This document shows, in pieces, positions 19,655-29,758 of a DNA stretch of 41,599 nucleotides (its first letter is position 1; every line of letters starts with the position of its first letter). The notes under the pieces are model-generated. The model searched no databases and was not told where the DNA came from. It saw only the letters and a list, made by a program, of their open reading frames with translations. Source of the DNA: Byssochlamys sp. IMV 00236 (taxonomy: Eukaryota > Ascomycota > Eurotiomycetes > Eurotiales > Thermoascaceae); NCBI GenBank assembly GCA_001931875.2, contig MSJH02000719.1:1-41599 (forward strand), written 5' to 3'. The position numbers were made by a program, and so were the translations under genes.

Positions 19655-22511
19655 ATGGAAGTTGTACAAGTTCAACCGAGAGACTCTTATCTGTATAATA
19701 TCTATGTGCCCACTCAAGGGACAGTAATAAGGTGGTCTTTTACAACAAAAAGGAATAATATATCATTCGGTCTATTCCGTAGAAGAGAAAAGGAACCTTT
19801 ACCCAATTCGTCTGACATCATATTTCGTGCTCAACAACAACCATTACAAAAAAGACAAATGTCATTAGCCTCCATTGACATTCCTCAAGCAGGTAACTTT
19901 TATTGTTGTTGTTATGGTTACAGTTGCTAAGTTTGTGTAAGATGCAATATCGATTGATGATGATATTGAATCCACTTATATTCAACATCAAAACAATCAT
20001 CATTCAACTAGACCACGATCCAAATCGGTTGCTACCGTCAAATTAAAAGAAAGTGGCCTTGAAGAAATCATCCCTATACAACACACACAATCATGTAATC
20101 AAAAGGTGCAGGGAACTTATAAGGTAGAGGAGCCGGGGAATTATGTACTAGTCTTTGGTAAGCTCCCTTTTTTCTTGTTAATTCATTAGACATTGATGTT
20201 GTTAGACAATACGTTTTCGAGAAATACTCCAAAGATGTTGACTTACTCGGTTGCTTTGGGCAGTCCTGAGGATGTCGAAGTACCAACACAGCATGAAATG
20301 ACGGGTTGGCTATTAAAGAAGAAGAGAAAAAAGATGCAAGGTACAGTGAATTGCTTTAATTGGGAAACTGTCAGCACTTATGTCTCCCCTTTTATTAAAA
20401 AAAGGTTGGGCTAAACGCTGGTTTAGCCTTTCACCGACGGGTGTCCTTTCCTATTCTACTTCTCCTAGCAGCGTCATTAGGGGATCTATTCAAATCATGG
20501 TTTCCACCATCTCATATAACCCCAAGCTAAGACAAATCCACATCGACTCTGGCACGATGATCTATCACCTCAAGACTTTAACGCAGGAAGATTATGACAC
20601 ATGGTCAACTGCCTTAAGAGAAAGAAATTATATTCAAGAGCAGCAAATTGATCAGGAAGTCCCCTCAACGCAAAGCGGCCTTAGTCTCAGTAACTCCAAG
20701 CGTATCTCTTCGCGTAGTTTAAACATGTACAACCAGAGCGATAAAAAACTCAAGGCAGAGATAGAACAGGCTGCAGAGACATCATCCAATTGTCAACAGA
20801 TCATTACTCAGTTAGTGCAGACGCTCGATCAGCTGCGACCTTATCTTCAGTCTATTCCCGCTGAGCTTGCTCATTCACTCGAACAGCAAAAACTCGCAGC
20901 CGTTTCGAGCGTGCAGGAGCAAGAAATACAGTGGCGCAATGTTCAAAACTGCTTCTTCAAGAACCGTCGATCGGGATCTGTATCCCCTGTGGTCGGATCT
21001 AGCACACCTCAAAAGTCAACCATACTAGAACACGACGAGCCCTCGCTTCATCGGTGTTCAAGTGTTTACTCTCAAGTCTCGGGATATTCTGAACAATTCT
21101 TTGATGCAGAGGATATCGAGCTGAGTGAAGATGAAGATGAGTTCATTGTGGATCATACATCGAGCATTGACGATGGTGCCAGTAGTGAAGAGGAAACAGG
21201 TAACTTTATTTTATTTTATTTCTATTTCCTAACGCTTGTGTTTACAGACAGTCGAGGCACAGGAAGTACTGAATTCCTTGATTTACAATCAGTCAATAAC
21301 AATATCCAACGACGTACGCGCCTGCCTTGTCCAGCTGTGGCTGATGGTGGATCTGCACTCTCGGTAATCAGGAAGAACGTCGGCAAAGACTTGTCAACAA
21401 TTGCCATGCCCATCAGTATGAACGAACCATTGAATCTACTACAAAAAGCCTGTGAAGAGCTTGAGTACTGTGAGCTCTTGGAAAAGGCATCTACACTGAC
21501 AGACTCTATGGAACGATTAATGTATATTACCACCTTTGTTATTTCCACCTACGCATCATCTCAGTACCGAACAGGTCGAAAACCATTCAACCCAATGATG
21601 GCAGAGACCTATGAAAACATTCGTCCCGATAAGGGATTTCGTTTCATTGCTGAAAAAGTGTCTCATAACCCATTAAGAATCGCTGCTCATGCAGAGGCCA
21701 AAGGTTTCAGATACTGGCAATCAACAGAAGTAAAGAGTAAGTTTTGGGGAAAATCAATGGAATTTATGACCAATGGTACTTTCCATGTCACTCTCACGGG
21801 TCATGATGATCACTATACGTTCTTTAAGCCTTCCAGTTGGATGAAGAATATGATTGCGGGTGAAAAGTATTTGGAACATTCGGGTGAATGTAAGGTTACC
21901 AACCAGACAACGGGCGAATACGCCGTCATTGTGTTTAAAGAAGGCACTGGTGGTGGATTATTCGGTGCTCCAACAAAACGAAACGATGTTGTAGCCACTC
22001 TCTACGATGCTCAAGGGATAAAGCAGCGTCGTATATCTGGCAAATGGAGCGAGTCCATTGCAGAAGAAGTAGGCTTAGACAAGAGTAAGCTCTCTGTTCT
22101 CTGGACAGCGCGTCCTCCTGGCGTACCTGATTACAGCAAATATTATGGTTTTACCAAGTTTGCTACAGAGCTAAACGAGATTACAGAAATTGAACAAGGC
22201 AAGTTACCCATTACAGATACCCGTCTTCGCCCTGATCAGAGACTGTATGAAGAAGGTAAGGTTGAGGAATATACAAGGCTATGCCCTATCCTCAACACTT
22301 TTTTATGATAGGTCAAGTAGATAAAGCGGATCAAGAAAAACTTAGAATTGAGCAGCAACAAAGAGAAAAACGCAAGGAACTCGAGGCAGCCTGTATCGAA
22401 TGGAAGCCTCAATGGTTTACTTCTGAAGGTGATGAATGGGTTTATAGTGGTCAATACTGGCATGCACGTGAAACAGGTCAATGGCCCAAAGACATATTTC
22501 CTCTGTGGTAG
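19655..22511 (+). CDS. OSH3: Oxysterol-binding protein, Osh3 type (GOLD-PH-FFAT-ORD)
   Basis: Exons 19655-19892, 19942-20157, 20206-20340, 20405-21199, 21248-22255 and 22312-22511 give 863 aa. The N-terminus resembles the GOLD-like region of Osh3 proteins, interrupted by a polar loop. A PH domain follows from about residue 183 (MTGWLLKKK, WAKRWFSL). A FFAT-like ER-tethering motif QFFDAED sits at about 427-433 in an acidic stretch, and the ORP lipid-transfer domain occupies the C-terminal half (KPFNPMMAETYE, GKSMEF, WSTPQ-like end WPKDIFPLW). The protein should shuttle lipid or PI4P at ER-plasma membrane contacts. The ORP signature reads KVSHNPL (about residue 598-604) instead of QVSHHPP, changing one phosphate-binding His. 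Intron 4 (21200-21247) is 48 nt, in frame and stop-free, but has a CTAAC branch and CAG acceptor. Confidence 0.9.

Positions 22512-22551
<40 letters not shown>
22512..22551. repeat. 40-base A homopolymer directly after the OSH3 stop codon
   Basis: Forty consecutive A residues start on the base after the TAG stop, followed by further A-rich sequence to about 22640. It lies in the 3' UTR shared by the converging OSH3 and COX7A genes. Its length is likely polymorphic and is a hotspot for assembly error. Confidence 0.95.
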
Positions 22552-22552
<1 letters not shown>

Positions 22553-22706
22553 ATAAAAAACCAAAAAAGCGCTCTTCTTCCCCTCAATTAGATAATATGT
22601 ATAAAGTGCGGCTAAAAAAGCATTAATAAAAAAATTATTTTACATAAAAGAACAAAATAAGCTGCTATTTTTTAATATTGTAAAAAAAAAAAATTGTGTA
22701 TTTGAT

Positions 22707-23012
22707 TTATTTCTTGCCCTACACAAAGATTGAACATTAGATCATTTAAACTAGAGCAGTATATAATTTACTTACACGAGCCATGTTGACGGCACCGTAA
22801 AGAGCACCAGCGACACCAACGCTGAGAACAGCAAAGGTAGTGAAGACAAAGAGCTTATCTCTGGGACCACGAAGGAACAAGGGTGTGTTAGAAGGAGCCT
22901 AATGTAGAAGGTAATGAGTGACATCTCTTCTGTTTGAGCATGTTTAACTATTCTTTACTTGGAAGTATCTTTGATGAGCAAGAACGTTGTTGGGTCTGTT
23001 GACAAGAGACAT
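22707..23012 (-). CDS. COX7A: Cytochrome c oxidase subunit 7A-like
   Basis: Three minus-strand exons (23012-22959, 22898-22776, 22718-22707) encode 62 aa; the last exon holds only GKK and the stop. The N-terminus is short and basic, the core reads FQAPSNTPLFLRGPRDK, and a single membrane helix (about residues 32-55) precedes the GKK end. This is the pattern of fungal COX7A/Cox7, a small inner-membrane subunit of complex IV. Without the third exon the frame would end after MAR with a Val, but the GTAAGT donor at 22775 and the AG before GGC make the family-typical GK terminus. Too short for confident distinction among small COX subunits. Confidence 0.78.
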
Positions 23013-23136
23013 GGCGATTAATTTAGGATGTTCTATAAAGAAAGAAAAGGTTGCAAAAGTGGGATAATAAAAAATAAATTTGCCAGGCTGGGCTGACTTA
23101 TAAATTGCTCGTCTGTTGGTCGCGTCCGTGTCGTGA

Positions 23137-23143
23137 TGACGTA
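23137..23143. promoter_or_regulatory. CRE/ATF-like TGACGTA site upstream of COX7A
   Basis: TGACGTA lies about 125 bp upstream of the COX7A ATG in a locally GC-rich patch (CGCGTCCGTGTCGTGATGACG). It matches the core of bZIP (CREB/ATF) sites. Its use is inferred only from position and sequence. Confidence 0.3.
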
Positions 23144-23281
23144 TACATTATTAGAAAATTTGGAGTGGCTGCCTTGTATGGCTAAGAAATAAGAATTCTT
23201 TTTATCTAATGCTTCTTTATATTTCATAAAAAGTATGTAATAATCTTTCCACGATAACAAGTAGTCCGTAAAATTGCAGAA

Positions 23282-24217
23282 GAATACTCTATTCTAAGAC
23301 GGGATGCCATGAATCTAGCGTTGTGCTGCGTATGTTTCTGGGTAGAAAATGTGTTTCGAGACGATACAACATATCCAGATGTAATATCAGAAAGATTTTG
23401 GAGTCATTGTTATCGCGCCGTCGCCCGTGGTGAAGGACATGTCGCCCGTTCTGTAATGTTTCGTCTAATTTCCATTATAATGTTATTAATAGAATTAACT
23501 GAATGTGCATTTTTTGTAGAACTTCACTCAATGTGTAAGAGACCGTTTTGACATTTTTGACATCTGTCGAAAGAATCCAAACAATGGTAATATATGGAAT
23601 GCGCTTAATTTGTATTCACATTCATTCATTGTGCTCCATAGGCTAATATCTATATGATATACCTGAAATCGATGCTCTCCATGGTTATCTAGCGACCTCA
23701 TATACTACAAGTGTTGTTACAAGTAAGCATGAATAATCATTTAAATTGCGTACAGCTCATGAATATAATATTATAAAGACGTCGGGCTTCATTTGACTAG
23801 AAATGTTAGAAGAAACATCTTTGTGGTTTTCAAGGGATTCTTCTTGGAATATAAAACACAAACTTGATCACCTATAAATGTGTCTAGTATTGGTAAATAA
23901 GCTAGAAAGTACAAATGTTTTTCGATCAATGTTAACTTACCGTAATTTCTTTATTTTCAGCAAATCGTGCAACAAATAGCATTATTATAAACAGATCACC
24001 AACCTTTGAATGTCCGACGCCTCTTCTTCCTGTTGCCCATGAATTATACGGGTATATATTTCAGATTAAAAGCTTATACAGAAGAGGTATTATACTAAGT
24101 TACTTCCTTACTTTTAAAGGCCAACACGATAAGAGAGTCATTTTTGCATATGGCGATGCAAGTCTTTCAAGTTCTATGCGTTCTTATTTATACTTTAAGT
24201 TTAATGTGAGATTATAG
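23282..24217 (+). pseudogene. Decayed intron-containing ORF, probably TnpB/Fanzor-like relic
   Basis: Coding-like blocks occur in order: 23282-23452 (RRDAMNLA, FRDDTTYPDVISERFW, ARGEGHVARS), 23520-23586 (CVRDRFDIFD), about 23656-23722 (IPEIDALHGYLATSY), about 23781-23872 (RNVRRNIFVVFKGFF) and 23961-24217 (INRSPTFECPTPLLP, RVIFAYGDASLSSSMRS). Several block edges have GT or AG signals, but blocks 2 to 4 cannot be joined without stops, and no initiator or C-terminal zinc ribbon is present. The final KRVIFAYGDASL resembles, from memory, the segment before the DEFRTS/zinc-ribbon region of TnpB/Fanzor-like proteins that are abundant in Mucorales, equivalent to VVFGAEMLG in the fragment at 15453. 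Remnant status is solid; family is tentative. Confidence 0.4.
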
Positions 24218-24225
24218 TTGACGTG

Positions 24226-25553
24226 GGTCTAACAGTTGTTCTGGGGTAGAGTAGCTTAATTAGGGTTTCCTAGTTTTTACTACTGTGACATCTGAATCAA
24301 GAAATGATGTTATGTACTAGTAAGTGTTATTGTAAGCGTAGTCGTTTTTTAACAAAAGACTCTATATTCTTTGAAAGGGACATTGTTAGGCAGTGGACAA
24401 TGATTCCTATCTATAAGACAGGGATATTTTACTGCATAACCTTGATAGCAGTCCTTGCTTTGTGCTTATGAGCTGAGCTTCTATCATCTTTATCAATATT
24501 ATATACACCAAAGTTACACTAGAAATAATACAAGGTCACATCTTGATTCATGCAGCGTTTTTAAGGAGTAATTCAACACTAAAAAGGTGTACTTAAGGAG
24601 TAGTTTTATGCTTACGTGTTTTTTTTTTCTTTGTTTACATGTAAATAGGCAGTAATCGATGGTATATTTCAAAATGATTGCCTTGTTCGAATTCATATCT
24701 TGGTGCACCCACGCGTTGGTTAGCTTGGGGGTCACAAATTGCTTCGAGCTTAGGATACAGGGAAACCTACGCTCGTCTGCTGAATGTAGATATTTGTTGC
24801 GCTTTTAGACCGTATAATATATTAGGCTAATTGTAAGTGGCAAGATATGATTGGATTAGAATTGCAGAGCACTCTTTAATGGATTTCATGTTATTATAAA
24901 ATAATCAGCTTTCTTAAATGTTGTGGCTGTCGCGAGTGTTGACATCTTGGAATGTGCGAAGCTAACTCAATATAAGCATACTCATTTATTCGTTATCCTA
25001 CATGTGTCGAAATGAGTATACTAACATTTAAAATACTCTAAGGCTAATTCATACATTTTCCTTTTCTTTTCCTTCTTTCGTCTTGTTAGAAGGAGGGGAA
25101 GAGCTTAAATGTAAAAGAACGATATTAGACATTGACCATTTCAATCAATCAAGTCTTCAATTTCTGCCTGTAATGCCTTATGCATGTAATTTCATCAAAA
25201 TATGCATCCTCATGAGCATTAAACACTCTAATGTCTTCCTTTAATTTGCTTACTTGAGAGCAACAGTCTTTTAATTCGACACATTGCTTCTAGAAAGAGA
25301 AGCTTTCTTAATCACGGGTATTGGCCACTACTGACCGGACAATCCGTATTCCGGCGCCAGATGAAGGCCGGTTGCGTCACACTCCCTGCTTATTATTATT
25401 ATTTTTTTTTTTTTCACTCTCGCTTTGACATTATAAAAGAAAGAAAAAATGAGAAAAATGTTTAATTCTGCTTTTTTTCTTTTTTATATTTTTTTTTTCG
25501 TATTTCTTAAGCTATTATTCTATTCATAACAAAAACGCTGTTTGCCCCCACTG
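24226..25553. other. Gene-poor region and SET3 promoter
   Basis: No intact gene. It holds a short orphan minus-strand ORF (listed separately), AT-rich DNA, and near its right end a GC-richer patch at about 25320-25385. That patch contains the imperfect palindrome CCGGA(25335-25339)...TCCGG(25350-25354), which leaves a CGG-N12-CCG layout typical of zinc-cluster regulators, and a TGCGTCAC element. T/A tracts follow up to the SET3 start. Confidence 0.35.
24635..24766 (-). pseudogene. Orphan coding fragment, 43 codons
   Basis: A minus-strand frame follows directly after a TAG and ends in TAA. It encodes a sequence with normal protein composition (YPKLEAICDP, RYEFEQGNHFEIYHRLLP). It has no plausible start or splice context and lies in the transposon-relic island, so it is best seen as a gene or element fossil. 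I do not recognise the family. Confidence 0.3.
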
Positions 25554-27741
25554 ATGTCGAGGTTAAAATCAAAATATTCAGATTCATTTAACGACCAGTT
25601 CTCTTCTACGGAAGAAGAGGAAGATGCTGATGTTGCTGATCAGTACGATTCTGGTGTGATTCGTTGTATATGTGATGATCCAAGCGATGATGGCTTCACT
25701 ATTCAGTGTGAACATTGTCTAGATTGGCAGCATGCATCCTGTGTGAATGTAAAGCGTAATAGGATTCCAAAACATTATTTATGTGATCGCTGTAGTCGAT
25801 TGATAAAAAAGAAACGCCCTATTGATATACAAAATCGTCGCAGAAATTTACAGGAGAGTAAACTACTCATAAAAGGTAAACTAAGCTATGATATCCCTGA
25901 AAGCATTTTTAATTATAAAAATTATAGAAAAAAGGAAACGACTGGATAATAAATCGAAAAAGAACAACCAAGAAGGTAGCGACGACGATGAAGACCTCTT
26001 GTTGCCTGCTCAAAAGATAAACAGAAGCTATGCATATACTTCAAAATGCATAATCAAACAAAAGGCTGTATTAGACATCTTTAAGGATGTTCGCCACTAC
26101 TGGTTTCAATTGAACAGACAAAAGACCTCTATTAGTCTGGACGCCGCTATTGTCAAAGGACTGGATTCACTTGTTGTCATGGAAAGCAATCTATTGATGC
26201 CTAGTATCCCCAAAATATCCGTTAAGCCGCTCAGAAAATCTATGCGTAGCTCATATAACAATGAAAAAATTCCTTCCCTTGAAAAGGGCGTGTTTGCGGA
26301 TATTCATATTCCTGAAGATCGTTATTTGATGGAAGTCACAGGTGAAGTCAAGTTGAAATCAGAATATAAATCCAACAACAGCAATCATTTTTCTTTACTT
26401 GCAACGCCACTTCGACATGTTTTCTTTTATCGTTCTTTAGACGTTTATATTGATGCTCGTGAAGTTGGAAATGATGCACGCTTTATTCGAAGATCCTGTA
26501 GGCCCAATTCTGAAATCAGAAGTATCATTTTACCAAATGATAATGATGACAACCTGATCCACATGGGTATCTACACCATAGAAGAACTAGATAAAGGTGA
26601 GGAAGTAACCATTGGTTGGAACTGGCAGCGTGGTCAACTTATATATCAAAAGCACCAGGAATTTCTGAAAAGTAAGGGAAATTTGGAGCTAAGAAAATCA
26701 GAGCCTGAAGTGAAGAGTGCTTTAAAAAAATTCTTGGCCTTATATGAAGCCGAATTTGGTGAATGTGCTTGTGAAGACAAGGATGAATGCTTTATTGAAT
26801 GTATCAAGGAAGAATTGGAGAATGATAGTGACTCGGAAGCAACAGAGGTCAAACCGCTCTTAAAACGAAGACGGCCTGGAAGACCTCGCCTTGGTGAATC
26901 TACTACAAAGACTACTAATACAAACTCCTCTGATGAAGAACAAAGGCCAAAGAGTAGAAAAAGAGTAGCATCATCAGACACAATTGGAAGGCCTGCCTTC
27001 GTTAAAAAGCCTTCTTCTGTTGGCCATTCGAGATCCACGTCGATTGAAGAAGCTGTAAAGTTGGACAACACTCTTATAACAAATATAGATTCTCTCAATG
27101 TGAATAGCAACAAAGAGATCACTGGAAGGCCGCTAATAAGGAGATTACACTGTAAAAAGAGGTGGTTACAACTGTATTTGCTAGAACAAAAGTCTAAAGA
27201 AAACACCAAGCTCGATATAATGAAAGTTGAACAATTAAACACAGCTATCACTATGCATGTCACTTCAACCGAGACAACTTCAGTGGTGCAATCTGAACAG
27301 TTGCTCAACAGTAAGAATGATGAATATCTCAGTGATGCAAGCTCAGAATCAACTTTGCCGTTGAATGATACCCCTAGCTCTCCTCCTAGCGTACAGATGG
27401 ACCAGCCAAAGATAGAAGCACCTCTCGAAAGTGAATCCTTACCCATAAGAAGTAGTGAAGAAGCCAATAGACTTGATGTTTTCAATGGAGCGAACGGATC
27501 GTGTATAGAAGCAAGAACAGACACGACAGTTGAACAAAGTAAAGAGCAGAGACATGACGACATTAATCAGACTGACAAGAAGCTAGACGAACCATTGAAC
27601 AGTAGCAGCAGCGTACCTTTGAAAGAATGCGCAGGCCCATCAGAAACACAAGCGAGTACAGCAGAAAACAAGCCTGTCGCTCGTGTGAAGCTGTCTATAC
27701 AAGAATATTTATCTATGCGACGAAACTTATCCACCGATTGA
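25554..27741 (+). CDS. SET3: PHD-SET domain protein, Set3/MLL5 family
   Basis: Two exons (25554-25875, 25928-27741) give 711 aa. A PHD finger at about residues 38-82 shows the C4HC3 spacing (CICDDPSDDG, CEHCLDWQHASC, CDRC). The SET domain spans about 225-340. Its signature is NDARFIRRSCRPN where active methyltransferases have N-HSC-N, the RRSC variant typical of Set3/MLL5/SETD5 proteins that lack methyltransferase activity. Set3 is the platform of the Set3 histone deacetylase complex and binds H3K4 methyl marks through PHD. The C-terminal half is Ser/Glu-rich and disordered, with repeated GRP-containing AT-hook-like motifs (RRRPGRPRLG, GRPAF, GRPLI). The ATG follows the promoter patch; an upstream in-frame extension has only a TTG. 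Confidence 0.87.
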
Positions 27742-27885
27742 GACGATAAAAGTAACACACCATGTACATTTGCTCTTTTATCATTCAATAATCTTATGTA
27801 AATACATCTTCCCCTTTCTAATTTTTTTATTTTACTTTGCATCGTATGTTAATAAATTTGCACACTTGTTCTTTATTGATATACA

Positions 27886-29252
27886 TTATGAGCGATAGTC
27901 AGCATTTATGCTAACATACTCATGACTAATATCGCAAGTCCAAAATTTAGTCTCACTATTGCCCAATCCAAGGTCAACTTCGATCTGCAAATCCTCCATC
28001 TTTAATATCTCTGACGCTCTCTCTTCATTTACTTTTTCAGGCTCTCCTTTAACCATGAGATTTAAATGTTCGGTACCATCTGTAGGAACAAACTTCACGC
28101 TCACACGGCTCGGATCAACATTAACCCCACTGTGACCAAGACTAGCACAGATTCTTCCCCAGTTTGCATCTTGTCCAAACAGTGCTGTCTTTACCAACAT
28201 AGAAGTCGCGATATGGGAAGCAGCCTTCTTGGCACTTTCAAAAGTTTCAGCTCCCTGGAAGAAAGAGAGAGATGAGCATAATATTGTTAATATATATTGA
28301 ATTGTACCTTGATATGAAGAGTAACAAACTTGGTCGCTCCTTCGCCATCCCGAACGACTAATTGAGCAAGTTCTGCGGCGAATTGTGTCAAATGATCTCT
28401 AAAAGCCTCAAAATCGCTCCCTTCAGATTCGATACGTACGTTACTTGCACCATTAGCAAGCACAGAGATGGTGTCATTCGTACTCATATCGCCATCAATG
28501 CTGATAGAATTGAAGCTACGGTCAACAGCGTATTTTAACGCCTTCTGAAGCAGATCTGGCTTGACATATGCATCGGTAACCATAAAGCCAAGTAAAGTAG
28601 CCATGTTTGGGTGAATCATACCAGCACCTTTTGCAATACCTGCCATTCTAAATTTTGCATTTTGCAAATTAAATTCACCTGAGCGCAATTTGGGAAAAGT
28701 GTCGGTTGTCATATAAGCTTCTGCGGCCATTGCCCAACCTGACTTGTGTTCTGAAGAGAGATTAGCATAGGCGTCACGGATGCCTGCTTCTATCTTGTTC
28801 ATTGGTAAGTTTTGTCCTATTACACCAGTTGACATGGTCAAAGCAGACAAGGGCTGATTTGTCAATTCATCTACAATTGATCTCATTTTCTTCGCATCAG
28901 CAATTCCTTGAGCTCCAGTGACAGCATTGGCGCAACCAGAGTTGGTGACTACAGCAAAGACTTTGTCATTGTTCTGGTTCAGCGTTTCCTTACTGACCAG
29001 GACAGGGGCCGCTTGGAATTTGTTAGTAGTGAATACAGCAGCAGCAGAGCATGGGAATTCAGACACGACAAGCGCCACATCGCTGTTCTTGTTCTTTTTT
29101 ATACCAGCAGCAACACCAGATGCCTTAAATCCTGCTGGATATAGACCGGATTGAGCTATAAGTGATTGCTTACGTGTGCTCAAATGACTATATGTATTTG
29201 AGTAAAATCTAAGTTGCAATTGCTTGCCTAATCGATTGTGCAAACGAAACAT
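27886..29252 (-). CDS. ARG7: Glutamate N-acetyltransferase / ornithine acetyltransferase (ArgJ), mitochondrial
   Basis: Two exons (29252-28308, 28254-27886) encode 437 aa. The enzyme transfers acetyl from N-acetylornithine to glutamate in the mitochondrial arginine pathway. The N-terminus (about 28 aa, Arg-rich, few acids) is a presequence. The self-cleavage motif [16 protein letters not shown] is intact, with Thr219 as the expected nucleophile and N-terminus of the beta chain. [31 protein letters not shown] and FGQDANWGR are other family landmarks. The single 53-bp intron falls between THIK and GAETFESA. The gene converges on SET3 (144 bp apart) and is divergent from POL3. Confidence 0.95.
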
Positions 29253-29758
29253 GTAAAAAGAATAAAAGAGAGAGAGAGAGACAGAGATGTCGATAAAAGA
29301 TAAGAAAAAATCAATGGATCAGTACAGCATCTGATTTAAAAGTCAGAAAGTATAATTCATGAGTCATGATCAATGAGTTGCACAAACCTTGACAGGTCAT
29401 TACTCCATATACTTACCGAAGTAGGTTTTTACACCTTACATTTTTAATTATCAGCAAGGATAAAGAGAAAGGATGTGGCGTAGAGAGAGAGAGAGAGAGA
29501 GCAAGATAAAGAGTCCCTTAGTGTTTACAATAACATTGTAACCATGGTGACCATGAACAGCTTTTATTATTCGACTTTATAAAGTATTATATCAAAGTAA
29601 AGAATTATGCTGTAATGGGAATAATGCAAAAAAAAAAAAAAAAGAGAAACAGTGAGGCTACCTTTTCTCAGCTGCGTGTCACGGTCTTTGGTAAGTTAAA
29701 GCTACGCGTTTATCGTGTCGTGTTTTTTTTTTTAATTTTTTTTTTTTTCTTTAAAAAA
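29253..29758. promoter_or_regulatory. Divergent ARG7 / POL3 promoter region with GA tracts
   Basis: 506 bp with two GA microsatellites (about 29267-29282 and 29482-29501), a CCATGGTGACCATG block near 29541-29555 and long A and T runs just before the POL3 ATG. GA/GAGA tracts often mark nucleosome-depleted promoters. No MluI-type ACGCGT cell-cycle box is needed to explain the region, although ACGCGT occurs at about 29704-29709, 50 bp upstream of POL3. Confidence 0.45.

Noticed and set aside
26646..27563. 305-codon minus-strand ORF inside SET3
   Set aside because: It is antisense to the conserved SET3 frame, Ser/Leu-rich and without a domain; a codon-bias shadow.
29615..29758. Upstream extension of POL3 with a Lys-rich and Phe-rich start
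   Set aside because: It is encoded by long A and T runs typical of 5' flank; the POL3-like sequence begins at ATG 29759.
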